The notes: a model not told the origin generated them from the sequence alone. DNA of 64,000 bases from Ruegeria halocynthiae (GCF_000743705.1 NZ_JQEZ01000001.1:240070-304069); one strand, 5' to 3'. Positions 54,813 to 63,470 are shown, counted from the first letter of the stretch. Made by a program: numbers and translations.

Positions 54813-55051
54813 GCACGACAATTTGGATTTACGGCATTTGCGGACTGATCGCAGTCTTCGGCAGCGTCTTTATTGTCAGATCTGTGATAAAAAATGAGCG
54901 GTCTGAGAAAATTCGGGGCGTGGAACCTGGTCAGGGTGAACAACTGATTGACCACGGAACCGTATTGGGTGGCGGTGGCGGACACGTAACAGTTTCCCGG
55001 ATCACCAGAGACCCTCAGGAATATGCTAAAGCCATGGCTCCGAAGAAATGA
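54809..55051 (+). CDS. Small single-pass membrane protein (bolA-grxD operon)
   Basis: An 80-residue protein. One N-terminal membrane helix (IWIYGICGLIAVFGSVFIV) is followed by a basic stretch (RSVIKNERSEKIR) and a Gly-rich loop (VLGGGGGHV). No family is recognised. It is coupled to bolA and to the next gene by ATGA overlaps on both sides, which argues that it is a real gene with a role linked to the BolA-glutaredoxin pair. Confidence 0.8.
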   Translation: MSTTIWIYGICGLIAVFGSVFIVRSVIKNERSEKIRGVEPGQGEQLIDHGTVLGGGGGHVTVSRITRDPQEYAKAMAPKK

Positions 55052-55338
55052 GTACATGGCTGGTTTGGATATCAGCAATCGCAGCTTTGATAGTTGCCGC
55101 CGCGCTGATCGAAGCCTATGTGAAACGCAACAGAAAGCGCAAACTGTCGGACATGCGCCCTGACCCGGACAAGCTCAGCAAGGTTGGCGGCATAGAAAGA
55201 TACGGGCTTGATCCGGTGACCATGGCGCAGGCCGAACACCGACGCCTGATGGAAGAAGGCTGGACACCCGGCCAACAGATTGACGAAACGACCGCCGCAG
55301 ATGCGGCTGAAGAGGATAAGCAAGATGAGCGACGTTAA
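55048..55338 (+). CDS. Small single-pass membrane protein (bolA-grxD operon)
   Basis: A 96-residue protein. One N-terminal membrane helix (STWLVWISAIAALIVAAALI) is followed by a basic region (KRNRKRK) and an acidic C-terminus. The helix VTMAQAEHRRLMEEGWTPGQ lies in the middle. No family is recognised. It overlaps the preceding gene by 4 bases and the glutaredoxin gene by 14 bases. The N-in helix followed by a cytoplasmic charged tail suggests a small adaptor at the membrane. Confidence 0.8.
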   Translation: MSTWLVWISAIAALIVAAALIEAYVKRNRKRKLSDMRPDPDKLSKVGGIERYGLDPVTMAQAEHRRLMEEGWTPGQQIDETTAADAAEEDKQDERR

Positions 55339-55687
55339 GACCCAGATCGACGAAACCGTCAAAGCCAATGATGTTGTGCTGTACATGAAAGGCACCAAGG
55401 AAATGCCGCAATGCGGGTTCTCGTCCCGCGTGGCCGGTGTTCTGAATTTTATGGGTGTTGAATATTCCGACGTAAACGTGCTGGCCGACGAAGGTGTCCG
55501 TCAGGGTATCAAGGATTATTCGGACTGGCCGACCGTTCCACAGTTGTATGTCAAAGGCGAATTCGTTGGCGGATGCGACATCATCACCGAAATGACCCTG
55601 TCGGGCGAGTTGGACACGCTGTTTGACGAAAACGGTGTCGGCTACAACAAAGATGCAGCCGACAAGATCCGCGAAGCGAACGCCTGA
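55325..55687 (+). CDS. grxD: Monothiol glutaredoxin Grx4/GrxD
   Basis: A 120-residue single-domain glutaredoxin with the CGFS active site (KEMPQCGFSSRVAGVL), TVPQLYVKGEFVGGCDII and the glutathione-binding WPTVPQ. It binds a bridging [2Fe-2S] cluster with BolA. ATG 55325 (MSDVKTQIDE) is chosen since GAGG lies 9 bases upstream and homologues start here; the frame is open from 55280. It ends directly against the convergent MliC-like gene with no gap. Confidence 0.96.
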   Translation: MSDVKTQIDETVKANDVVLYMKGTKEMPQCGFSSRVAGVLNFMGVEYSDVNVLADEGVRQGIKDYSDWPTVPQLYVKGEFVGGCDIITEMTLSGELDTLFDENGVGYNKDAADKIREANA

Positions 55688-56041
55688 TCAGCGGCTAACG
55701 CAGTTTTCCAGAATGACCTGCTCACTGGCGGCATCCGCACTTGTCGCCAGAAAGCTGACCGTCGCGTCCCAGCCTTTGGAGCGCAAAATATAGGTCCCTG
55801 CCCCTCCGTCCGATTCATAGCGGATGCCCGAGCCACTTTGGACCTGGCGCAGAGTGACCAGTTGACTATCCACCATCATCGCCGCCGCGCTTGATCCATC
55901 CGGGGCGTTGAAATAGGCGACTTGCAGGGGAACGCCGTTCTGACAGGTGAAGGTAACCGGCAGAATGTCGATTTCCGCCCATGCCAGACTTCCGGGCATC
56001 GCCAACACCGCAGCATAGGCGATCCTTTTCAAAGCTTTCAT
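55688..56041 (-). CDS. MliC/PliC-like lysozyme inhibitor family protein
   Basis: A 117-residue secreted protein with signal peptide RIAYAAVLAMPGSLAWAE. The mature part has the MliC pattern: FTCQNGVPLQVAYFN, MVDSQLVTLRQVQSGSGIRY and YILRSKGWDATVSF, with Cys near both ends likely to form a disulfide. The family binds and inhibits c-type lysozymes. No lipobox Cys is visible after the signal peptide, so it is probably periplasmic. It overlaps zapA by 4 bases. Confidence 0.78.
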   Translation of the reverse strand: MKALKRIAYAAVLAMPGSLAWAEIDILPVTFTCQNGVPLQVAYFNAPDGSSAAAMMVDSQLVTLRQVQSGSGIRYESDGGAGTYILRSKGWDATVSFLATSADAASEQVILENCVSR

Positions 56042-56433
56042 TCGGCAGACCTTTCTTCGATCACAGATGCTAACGCCTCGGCCCGCGCGGCCAGTTCCGC
56101 CAGGGTATCAGTCACCGAAGGCGGCACCACGGCCACCTCGATCCGTTCCGGTTCAGGTTGCGGCATGTTTCTGAGGGTCAGCAATTCGGCCTCAACCTCG
56201 GCCAGTTTCGCCTCAAGCGCCTTGATCTTGTCATCCGTTCCAGCGGTTTTATCCGCCAGCATCAGCCCGGCCATCAGCAGCATCCGCGATTCCGGCATGC
56301 GGCCAATCTGATCGGATAATACCTGAGCCTCATCATCCAGCATCTTGGCTGCGGATTGCAGGAACGGCTCTTCGCCTACCTGGCACGAGACTTCAAAACC
56401 ACGTCCACCGATTTGAATGGTAACTTCAGGCAT
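56038..56433 (-). CDS. zapA: Cell division protein ZapA
   Basis: Bundles FtsZ protofilaments at the division site. The 131-residue product has the ZapA N-terminal beta-hairpin VTIQIGGRGFEVSCQVGEEP and LLMAGLMLADKTAG. A coiled-coil follows (ALEAKLAEVEAELLTLRN). ATG 56433 overlaps the stop of the upstream coiled-coil gene (TGATG). Its C-terminal extension of about 30 residues is common in alphaproteobacteria. Confidence 0.92.
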   Translation of the reverse strand: MPEVTIQIGGRGFEVSCQVGEEPFLQSAAKMLDDEAQVLSDQIGRMPESRMLLMAGLMLADKTAGTDDKIKALEAKLAEVEAELLTLRNMPQPEPERIEVAVVPPSVTDTLAELAARAEALASVIEERSAE

Positions 56434-57230
56434 CACTCTACCTCTCCCTCAGCCAATTTCGCCTGCGACAGCAAGGGTTCAAGCCTTGCCAGAACAGCGT
56501 GCGCCTCGGCGGCGTCCGTGGCCCGGGCTGCGCGCGTTGCCTCAAGCTCAGCCACTGTGGCGCGATTGAGCAATTCGGCATCCGGCACCCCACCTTCAGC
56601 GGCTGCGCGCAATTCATCCACTGAATTGCGCAGTTGGTCGTTCGCTTTGCGCATTCTCTGCAGATCATCATCCAAACGGGACATTGCGGCCCCGTGACTG
56701 CTGCGTTCTGCGCGCAACATTTCCAACTCGGCGCTCAGGTCGGCCACCCGCTCGCTATCGGCCAGTTCAGACCGCAGGCGGGCATTTTCGGCTTTAATCT
56801 CTTGTGCGGCGGCAACAGCAGAATTCAGCTGCGCATTTTCGGCCTTTAGCGCCTCAAGCTCATCCTGATTTTCCAGCGCGGCCTTGGCGGCCGCCAGTTC
56901 AGCGCGCGCCGCCTCAACCGAGGCAAGCCTTACCTGCGCTTCTTCCAGCTGCTCGCGCAAAGCACCGTTTTCCGGATCTTCTACCGGCGCCGCCCGTAGA
57001 GTTTCCATGTCGGCGCGCATGGCGTCGACTTCGCGGTCATGTTGATCCTTTAGGGATTTCAACCGTTCATGCAGCTGCGCATTTGCCACGCGCTCGTCAT
57101 CCAACTCTGTCCGCAGAACGTCGTTTTCGCCCACACTTGGTGATGTCGTCTCGGGCAACGCAGCCAAGCCGCTTCCGATCCGCTCCATCGCTACCACGAT
57201 ACGACGCTGTAATTCTTCGATCTGGCTCAT
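56433..57230 (-). CDS. Coiled-coil protein, ZauP-like candidate
   Basis: A 265-residue protein, almost entirely coiled coil. Heptad-rich Glu, Ala, Leu and Arg stretches run from about residue 35 to the end (LREQLEEAQVRLASVEAAR, LKAENAQLNSAVAAAQEIK). It is directly upstream of zapA and coupled to it. In Caulobacter, ZauP is a coiled-coil partner encoded with zapA that helps focus the Z-ring, so this gene is a candidate ortholog. Low sequence complexity limits certainty. Confidence 0.72.
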   Translation of the reverse strand: MSQIEELQRRIVVAMERIGSGLAALPETTSPSVGENDVLRTELDDERVANAQLHERLKSLKDQHDREVDAMRADMETLRAAPVEDPENGALREQLEEAQVRLASVEAARAELAAAKAALENQDELEALKAENAQLNSAVAAAQEIKAENARLRSELADSERVADLSAELEMLRAERSSHGAAMSRLDDDLQRMRKANDQLRNSVDELRAAAEGGVPDAELLNRATVAELEATRAARATDAAEAHAVLARLEPLLSQAKLAEGEVE

Positions 57231-57465
57231 GCCCCTGCCACCTCTTTACCAAGGTTCCTTGTGTCGCGGTTTTGTCCGAATCAACATAATCCACGTCTTG
57301 CCCCAGTCTAACCGAACGGGGCGGAAAATACCCACTGTTTGCTTTCAATAACTTGGGCCGCATTCTTGAACCGCCCACCCCAAGCAAGTCCCGGTTCTAC
57401 TTGCACTTTGAGGGCTGGATGGTATTGAGCGCCCCATCTGCCTGTAATCCAAAGGAACAACGCCC

Positions 57466-59487
57466 GTGGACCTGACTGCGCTGCGCAATGCCAACCCTGA
57501 ACACTGGGACAAGGCTGCGGCCATCCGCACCCTGACCCTTGACGCCGTCGTCGCCGCCAATTCCGGCCATTCCGGCATGCCGATGGGCATGGCCGATGTT
57601 GCGACCGTGCTGTTTGAAAAGCACCTGAAATTCGATGCCTCGGCCCCGAACTGGCCGGACCGCGACCGGTTCATCCTGTCGGCGGGGCATGGCTCGATGC
57701 TGATCTATTCGCTGCTGTATCTGACAGGCAACGCGGATGTCACGCTGGATGAGATCAAGAATTTCCGCCAGTTGGGCGCGAAGACCGCAGGTCACCCCGA
57801 AAACTTTCTGGTCAACGGGATCGAGACCACCACCGGCCCCTTGGGTCAGGGTATTTCGAATGCTGTGGGTTTTGCCATGGCCGAAGAAATCCAGCGCGCG
57901 CAATACGGCAAGAAGGTCGTTGACCACTATACCTATGTCATCGCGGGCGATGGCTGCCTGATGGAAGGCGTCAGCCAAGAGGCAATCACCCTCGCCGGTC
58001 GTCACGAACTGAGCAAGCTGATTGTTTTCTGGGACAACAACAAGATCACCATCGACGGCACCGTCGATATTGCCGACCGCACAGATCAGGTTCGCCGGTT
58101 CTCTGCCTCTGGCTGGCATGTGATCGAAATCGACGGCCATGACCCCAAGGCCATCGACACGGCCATCACTCAGGCGAAGAAATCGAACAAGCCGACCATG
58201 ATCGCCTGCGAAAGCCATATCGCATTGGGTCACGCGGCACAGGATACGTCCAAAGGCCACGGTGCCCTGACCGATCAGGATCAGCTGAAAGCTGCCAAAG
58301 ACGGCTATGGCTGGCCGCATGATGCGTTTGAAATCCCCGCCAACGTGAAATCCGCATGGGAATCCATCGGCACCCGTGGTTCAGCCGAACGCGCCGAATG
58401 GGAAGATCGTTTCGCACAGCTGTCCGAACGTAGGCAGGCCGAATTCAACCGCGCCTACGCGTTTGAGGCCCCTAAGAAACTGGCGGGCGCGATCCGTGCG
58501 TTCAAGAAACAGATTTCGGAAGATCAGCCCAAGCTGGCCACCCGCGCCTCGTCTGAGAAGGTTCTGAACATCGTGAACCCGATCATGACCGAAACCGTCG
58601 GCGGTTCTGCCGATCTGACCGGATCGAACAACACCAAATCGGCTGATATGGGCGTGTTCCTTCCGGAAAACCGCAAGGGCCGTTACATCCACTACGGTAT
58701 CCGCGAACACGGCATGGCTGCCGCGATGAACGGCATGGCGCTGCACGGTGGCATCCGCCCCTATGGCGGCACGTTCATGGCCTTCACCGACTATGCCCGC
58801 CCATCCATGCGTCTGGCTGCGCTGATGAAGGTGCCCAGCGTCTTTGTCATGACCCACGACTCGATCGGCCTGGGCGAAGACGGGCCGACGCACCAGCCGG
58901 TTGAGCATCTTGCGATCTCGCGCGCGACGCCGAATACCTATGTGTTCCGCCCCGCCGACTCTGTTGAAACGGCCGAAGCCTGGGAACTGGCACTGACCTT
59001 CAAGGATAGCCCCTCGGTCCTGTCGCTGACCCGTCAGGGCGTGCCAACCTTGCGCACCCAGCACAAGGCCAAGAACCTGACCGCACAGGGCGCTTACGTT
59101 CTGGCCGAGGCTGAAGGCAAACGTCAGGCCATCCTGATCGCCACCGGGTCCGAGGTTTCGCTGGCCATGGAAGCCAAAGCGCTGCTTGAGGCCGAAGGCA
59201 TTGGCACCCGTGTCGTTTCGATGCCCTGTATGGAACTGTTCGCCGAGCAGGACGAAGCCTATCGCAAACGCGTTCTGCCTGCCGGTGCTGTGCGCGTTGG
59301 TATCGAGGCTGCGGTTCGTGCCGGTGGCTGGGACCGCTGGCTGCTGGGCGAGCGTGGCCGCGAGGCCAAGGCGGGCTTTATCGGCATGTCCAGTTTTGGT
59401 GCATCCGCCCCGGCGGATGAGCTGTACAAGCATTTCGGCATCACCGCCGAAGCGACCGTTGCCAAGGTCAAAGACCTGCTGGGCTGA
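57466..59487 (+). CDS. tkt: Transketolase
   Basis: Thiamine-dependent two-carbon transfer in the pentose phosphate pathway. The 673-residue product has [12 protein letters not shown], the [14 protein letters not shown] motif, and the ThDP motif [13 protein letters not shown] with the distal DNNKITIDG. The catalytic Glu is in [13 protein letters not shown]. Start is GTG 57466 with AAGGA 10 bases upstream. No calvin-cycle genes are near, so it serves central metabolism. Confidence 0.98.
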   Translation: MDLTALRNANPEHWDKAAAIRTLTLDAVVAANSGHSGMPMGMADVATVLFEKHLKFDASAPNWPDRDRFILSAGHGSMLIYSLLYLTGNADVTLDEIKNFRQLGAKTAGHPENFLVNGIETTTGPLGQGISNAVGFAMAEEIQRAQYGKKVVDHYTYVIAGDGCLMEGVSQEAITLAGRHELSKLIVFWDNNKITIDGTVDIADRTDQVRRFSASGWHVIEIDGHDPKAIDTAITQAKKSNKPTMIACESHIALGHAAQDTSKGHGALTDQDQLKAAKDGYGWPHDAFEIPANVKSAWESIGTRGSAERAEWEDRFAQLSERRQAEFNRAYAFEAPKKLAGAIRAFKKQISEDQPKLATRASSEKVLNIVNPIMTETVGGSADLTGSNNTKSADMGVFLPENRKGRYIHYGIREHGMAAAMNGMALHGGIRPYGGTFMAFTDYARPSMRLAALMKVPSVFVMTHDSIGLGEDGPTHQPVEHLAISRATPNTYVFRPADSVETAEAWELALTFKDSPSVLSLTRQGVPTLRTQHKAKNLTAQGAYVLAEAEGKRQAILIATGSEVSLAMEAKALLEAEGIGTRVVSMPCMELFAEQDEAYRKRVLPAGAVRVGIEAAVRAGGWDRWLLGERGREAKAGFIGMSSFGASAPADELYKHFGITAEATVAKVKDLLG

Positions 59488-59509
59488 TTTTCTGCGCCCT
59501 TGGAATCGG

Positions 59510-59537
59510 AAAGGCGGCCCAGGTGGCCGCCTTTTTT
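59510..59537 (+). terminator. Rho-independent terminator after tkt
   Basis: AAAGGCGGCC-caggt-GGCCGCCTTTTTT: a 10-bp perfect stem and T tract, 22 bases past the tkt stop. Confidence 0.92.
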
Positions 59538-59641
59538 GTACCCGTCACAGATCGGTGACTTGCCGTGACTGGGATGTGACTATCCGTACCCCTCAATCGT
59601 CTTACCTGCGGTTGAGAGACCACGGACAGGAATACAACCGC

Positions 59642-59992
59642 ATGATACGTCGAACTTTTATCATTCTTGCAACCATGGCCGCAGCCAGCTCTGCCGCGGC
59701 AGGTTCATTTGCGTCCAAGGACGAGATTCAAAACGCCATAAGCGATCATACCTATCAGGGTGGTATGCTGTCTGGCGCCTTCACCGAGTATTACGCGCCG
59801 GATGGCACCATCAAGGGCGATGGATACATCGGGGCCTGGAAGGCCACGGACCATGGCATGTGTTTTCAGTACGGCACCGATCCGGAAAACTGTTGGGATC
59901 TGAAGATCGAGGGTGCCGCCATCACATTGTTCAAGGATGGCAAGGTCGATGGCGCGGGCGTTGTTGTGGAAGGTAACCCGAATTCATACTAA
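59642..59992 (+). CDS. Small secreted protein of unknown family
   Basis: A 116-residue product with signal peptide IRRTFIILATMAAASSAAAG. The mature part is about 95 residues with repeating Gly/Asp/Tyr strands (YYAPDGTIKGDGYIGAW) and two cysteines (GMCFQYG, NCWDLK) that may form a disulfide. No family is recognised. It is alone between tkt and the convergent DUF808 gene. The frame extends upstream into tkt but is not coding there. Confidence 0.75.
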   Translation: MIRRTFIILATMAAASSAAAGSFASKDEIQNAISDHTYQGGMLSGAFTEYYAPDGTIKGDGYIGAWKATDHGMCFQYGTDPENCWDLKIEGAAITLFKDGKVDGAGVVVEGNPNSY

Positions 59993-59999
59993 AACACCT

Positions 60000-60038
60000 G
60001 TCCCATGCCAGGCGCACTGAAACGCCTTGGCATGGGAC
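60000..60038. terminator. Hairpin between convergent genes
   Basis: GTCCCATGCCAGGCG pairs with CGCCTTGGCATGGGAC with one bulged base; the loop is 8 bases. It stands between the 59642 and 60047 genes. The T run is short, so termination efficiency is uncertain. Confidence 0.6.
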
Positions 60039-60046
60039 CCCTTTGA

Positions 60047-60985
60047 TCAATGGGATTTGATCAGCTTTGTCGCCACCGGGATCAGCACCATCCCCCAGGC
60101 CAAGCCAAAGACACCGTCCAGAGTTGCCTTGGCAGCCCATTTGACAACCGCTTGATACTGTTCGGACACCGAATGACCGAGGGCATAGGCCCAGTCATGG
60201 ATATGATGACCCAGCCAGCCAAAGCCCAGAACCTCCATCCCGTGAATCAAGATCGAGCCGCCTACCCATAGCATCGCGGCGGTGCCGACAACGGACAGGG
60301 TTTTCATCACCGCTGGCATAGCCTTGACCAGACCACGGCCCAGCCCCCGCCCGATTGGCGTCGGCGCGTTCTGCGCCAAAAATAAGCCAACGTCGTCCAT
60401 TTTTACGATCAGCGCGACCGAACCATAGACGGCCACGGTAACCCCTATCCCGACAACGGCCAGGGTCGCGGCCTGCATCCAAAAGTTCGGGGCCTCAATC
60501 GCGGCCAGGGCAATGGTCATGATTTCCGCAGACAGGATGAAATCGGTCTTGATCGCACCTTTGACCTTTTGCTCCTCCAGATGCCCGGGGTCGCGCACAT
60601 CCATGTCTTTTTCGATGGCCTGGTTGCCATGGGGAAACAGGACATGAAAAATCTTCTCGGCCCCTTCGAAACACAGGTATGAGCCGCCGATCATCAGCAA
60701 GGGCGTAATCAGCCACGGCGCGAAATTGGCCAATAACAGAGCGACCGGCAACAGCAGCACGAGCTTGTTGAACACGGACCCGCGCGCAATACGCCAGATG
60801 ATCGGCAATTCACGCGCCGGCGCAAAGCCCTGAACAAATTTCGGCGTGACGGCTGCATCATCAATGATGACCCCTGCGGTCTTGGCCCCGGCCTTGCCCG
60901 CCGCCGCAACCACATCATCCACGGATGAGGCCGCAACCTTTGCAATCCCTGCAACATCATCCAATAGGGCCAACAGACCACTCAT
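60047..60985 (-). CDS. DUF808 family membrane protein
   Basis: A 312-residue protein of the DUF808/YedI family. An N-terminal cytosolic Ala/Val-rich segment (GLLALLDDVAGIAKVAASSV) is followed by about six membrane helices. Conserved pieces are KFVQGFAPARELPIIWRIA and GGSYLCFEGAEKIFH. The molecular role of the family is unknown. It is divergent from gap with the operator repeats in the spacer. Confidence 0.88.
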   Translation of the reverse strand: MSGLLALLDDVAGIAKVAASSVDDVVAAAGKAGAKTAGVIIDDAAVTPKFVQGFAPARELPIIWRIARGSVFNKLVLLLPVALLLANFAPWLITPLLMIGGSYLCFEGAEKIFHVLFPHGNQAIEKDMDVRDPGHLEEQKVKGAIKTDFILSAEIMTIALAAIEAPNFWMQAATLAVVGIGVTVAVYGSVALIVKMDDVGLFLAQNAPTPIGRGLGRGLVKAMPAVMKTLSVVGTAAMLWVGGSILIHGMEVLGFGWLGHHIHDWAYALGHSVSEQYQAVVKWAAKATLDGVFGLAWGMVLIPVATKLIKSH

Positions 60986-61037
60986 CGCGCTTCCTTTCCT
61001 TTCACCTGCCGCAATCGGAACCTACCTGATCCGACGC

Positions 61038-61078
61038 TTAGCGCAAGCGTTAGCGCAACCGTCGCAAGTTTGCGCTAA
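61038..61078. promoter_or_regulatory. Three TTAGCGCAA-type operator copies upstream of gap
   Basis: TTAGCGCAA occurs at 61038-61046 and 61050-61058, and inverted (TTGCGCTAA) at 61070-61078. Each is a near-copy of the perfect palindrome TTAGCGCTAA at 62422. They lie about 90-130 bases before the gap start and just upstream of the divergent DUF808 gene. Confidence 0.7.
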
Positions 61079-61166
61079 CACACTAAAAATATGTCACATT
61101 TGGTCTTTTGAGAACGCGGTTTCATGGCTATATGGCCCCAAAGCAAGCGCATTTTGGAGACGTCTG

Positions 61167-62168
61167 ATGACCATCAAGGTCGGTATCAATGGTTTTGGCC
61201 GCATCGGCCGCTGCACCCTGTCGCACATCGCCGCGTCAGGCCGTAACGACATCGAAGTGATCAAGGTCAACGCAACCGGCCCATTGGAAACAACGGCGCA
61301 CCTGCTGAAGTACGACAGTGTCCATGGCCGTTTTCCCCGCGATGTCGCCATCAATGGCAACACCATGGATTTGGGTCGCGGCCCCATGGAGATGTTCTCG
61401 ACCTATGACATGAACGAACTGGATTGGGACGGCTGCGATATCGTTCTGGAATGCACCGGCAAGTTCAACGATGGCCTCAAGGCCAACACGCACTTTGAGC
61501 GTGGCGCGCAAAAGGTTCTGCTGTCCGCCCCCGGTAAGAACGTCGACAAAACGATCGTCTATGGCGTCAACCACAACAGCCTCACCGCCGAAGACAAAAT
61601 GGTCTCGAACGGGTCTTGCACCACGAACTGCCTTGCCCCGCTTGCCAAGGTTCTGGACGAAGGCATCGGGATCGAGCATGGCATCATGACCACGATCCAC
61701 GCTTATACCGGTGACCAGCCGACGCTGGACCGCCGCCACAGCGACTTGTACCGCGCCCGTGCTGCGGCCATGTCGATGATCCCGACCTCGACCGGTGCGG
61801 CAAAAGCGCTGGGTGAGGTTCTGCCCAACCTCAAAGGGCGTCTTGACGGGTCCGCCATCCGCGTCCCGACCCCGAATGTCTCGGCTGTGGACCTGTCTTT
61901 CCGTGCAGCCCGCGATGTCACAGTTGAAGAAGTGAACGCCATCGTTCGCGAAGCCGCACAAGGCCCGATGCAGCGCGTTCTGGGGTATGAACCCGCCCCT
62001 CTCGTGTCGACCGACTTTAACCATACCGAAGAAAGCTCCATCTTCGCGCCCGATCAGACCCGCGTCGTAGACAACCGCATGGTTCGCGTGCTGGCCTGGT
62101 ATGACAACGAGTGGGCCTTCTCGGTTCGCATGGCCGACGTCGCCGTCGCCATGGGCCGGCTTAACTAA
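61167..62168 (+). CDS. gap: Glyceraldehyde-3-phosphate dehydrogenase, first copy
   Basis: Oxidises G3P to 1,3-bisphosphoglycerate. The 333-residue protein has INGFGRIGR and the active Cys151 in SNGSCTTNC. The C-terminal dehydrogenase core includes AMSMIPTSTGAAKALG and LAWYDNEWAFSVRM. At the ribose-binding turn it reads VNATGPLE (Ala36) where the second copy has NDL (Asp36). Lack of that Asp often accompanies NADP use. GGAG lies before ATG 61167. Its operators are listed separately. Confidence 0.96.
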   Translation: MTIKVGINGFGRIGRCTLSHIAASGRNDIEVIKVNATGPLETTAHLLKYDSVHGRFPRDVAINGNTMDLGRGPMEMFSTYDMNELDWDGCDIVLECTGKFNDGLKANTHFERGAQKVLLSAPGKNVDKTIVYGVNHNSLTAEDKMVSNGSCTTNCLAPLAKVLDEGIGIEHGIMTTIHAYTGDQPTLDRRHSDLYRARAAAMSMIPTSTGAAKALGEVLPNLKGRLDGSAIRVPTPNVSAVDLSFRAARDVTVEEVNAIVREAAQGPMQRVLGYEPAPLVSTDFNHTEESSIFAPDQTRVVDNRMVRVLAWYDNEWAFSVRMADVAVAMGRLN

Positions 62169-62195
62169 GATCGATTTGAAATCTTGAACCTTTTT

Positions 62196-62224
62196 GCCCG
62201 CTCAGGTTATCTGGGCGGGCTTTT
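62196..62224 (+). terminator. Terminator after gap
   Basis: GCCCGCTCAG-gttat-CTGGGCGGGC, a 10-bp stem with one G-T pair, then TTTT. It lies 27 bases past the gap stop and 15 bases before the 47-aa gene. Confidence 0.82.
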
Positions 62225-62239
62225 CCGTTCGGGGCCCAA

Positions 62240-62383
62240 ATGACCAATCAAATCGCTATCTGGCTTGGCCTGCTTATTCTTGGCGGGATCATCATCGACT
62301 ATATCGTGGTTGGCCCCGAGCATCTGCTGTTCCTCGGCAAGAAACTTTACGCCTTTCTGGATTGGATCGCCTTCTGGCGCTGA
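62240..62383 (+). CDS. 47-aa membrane protein between the two gap genes
   Basis: ATG 62240 opens a 47-residue frame with one membrane helix (IAIWLGLLILGGIIIDYIVV). A Leu/Lys/Phe/Trp-rich second half follows (HLLFLGKKLYAFLDWIAFWR). Similar small proteins seem to sit beside gap in related Rhodobacterales, from memory. It lies after the gap terminator and before the gap2 operator. No function is known. It is too short for most gene callers. Confidence 0.75.
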   Translation: MTNQIAIWLGLLILGGIIIDYIVVGPEHLLFLGKKLYAFLDWIAFWR

Positions 62384-62420
62384 CTGAGGTTTTGCTTGAC
62401 TTTTCCGCTGATCCGGCTTT

Positions 62421-62432
62421 GTTAGCGCTAAC
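62421..62432. promoter_or_regulatory. Perfect palindromic operator upstream of gap2
   Basis: GTTAGCGCTAAC is a perfect 12-base palindrome 33 bases before the gap2 start. A TTGACT -35-like hexamer lies at 62396-62401, so bound repressor would cover the -10/start region. A LacI-family site related to CceR is likely. Confidence 0.75.
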
Positions 62433-62465
62433 TTATCAATGGCCGACACGCGGACGGAGCAGAAA

Positions 62466-63470
62466 ATGAAACTTAGACTTGCAATCAACGGATTTGGGCG
62501 GATTGGGCGCGCCGTACTGCGGGCCACTATGGAAACGGGTCGCAAGGATATTGAAATCGTAGCCATTAACGATCTGGCCAAACCTGAAATCAATGCGCAT
62601 CTTTTCGAATTCGACAGCGTGCATGGCCGTTACGCTAAGCCAGTGTCGCTTACCAATGATGGTCTGGACGTGGGCGCTGGTCCGATCCGCTTGTCGTCTG
62701 AGCGTGATCCGGAAAACCTGCCTTGGTCCGATGTGGACGTCGTACTGGAATGCACCGGCGTATTTCGCACGCGCGAAGCCGCCGCGCGCCACTTTGCCAA
62801 CGGATCGAAAAAAGTTCTGATTTCCGCCCCCGCACGCGGCGATGGGGACGTGAAAACAATTGTTTACGGGGTGAATGAAACCATGTTGACCGCCGCGGAT
62901 ACCATCGTCTCGAACGCGTCTTGCACCACCAACTGCCTGTCCCCGGTCGCTGCTGCGTTGGACGTCGGGCTTGGTATCGTTCACGGCAACATGACGACCG
63001 TACACGCCTATACCGCCAGCCAACCTGTCCACGATACAGCGGGCAAAGACCCCTATCTGTCCCGGGCAGCCGCATTGTCGATGATCCCGACAACAACCGG
63101 GGCGGCATCCGCCGTGGGTCTGGTCCTGCCGCAGCTGGCCGGAAAGCTGACAGGCCAAGCCATTCGGGTTCCGACACCGAATGTTTCGGTTGTTGATCTG
63201 GTGACAGAAGTCTCTCGCCCGACGACCGAGGTAGAGGTTAACGCGCTGTTTGTTGAGGCGGCAGCCAAGATCCCCGGCGTATTGGCGGCTGAAAACCGCC
63301 CCCTGATCTCGGTCGACTTTAACCATGATTCCCACAGCTCGACCGTGTCGCTGCCCGAAACCAAAGTCACGGACGGCACGTTGGTTCGTGTACTGGCCTG
63401 GTACGACAACGAATGGGGCTTTTCGAACCGGATGCTAGATACGGCCGCGACGATGGGTGCCCTAAGCTAA
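62466..63470 (+). CDS. gap2: Glyceraldehyde-3-phosphate dehydrogenase, second copy
   Basis: Paralogue of the first gap gene, 334 residues. It keeps the NAD-typical Asp36 in AINDLAKPE. The catalytic SNASCTTNC, ALSMIPTTTGAASAVG and VLAWYDNEWGFSNRM are present. GGAG precedes ATG 62466. The stop overlaps the convergent coaD stop by 9 bases. The two copies may split glycolytic and gluconeogenic or NAD/NADP duties. The symbol gap2 is used here only as a label. Confidence 0.95.
   Translation: MKLRLAINGFGRIGRAVLRATMETGRKDIEIVAINDLAKPEINAHLFEFDSVHGRYAKPVSLTNDGLDVGAGPIRLSSERDPENLPWSDVDVVLECTGVFRTREAAARHFANGSKKVLISAPARGDGDVKTIVYGVNETMLTAADTIVSNASCTTNCLSPVAAALDVGLGIVHGNMTTVHAYTASQPVHDTAGKDPYLSRAAALSMIPTTTGAASAVGLVLPQLAGKLTGQAIRVPTPNVSVVDLVTEVSRPTTEVEVNALFVEAAAKIPGVLAAENRPLISVDFNHDSHSSTVSLPETKVTDGTLVRVLAWYDNEWGFSNRMLDTAATMGALS

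Noticed and set aside
57397-58320. 307-codon minus-strand frame
   Set aside because: Antisense to tkt, with no ribosome site or recognisable domain.
60846-61166. N-terminal extension of gap
   Set aside because: It lies in the operator-rich spacer and in DUF808 antisense; GGAG before ATG 61167 and the family start fit.
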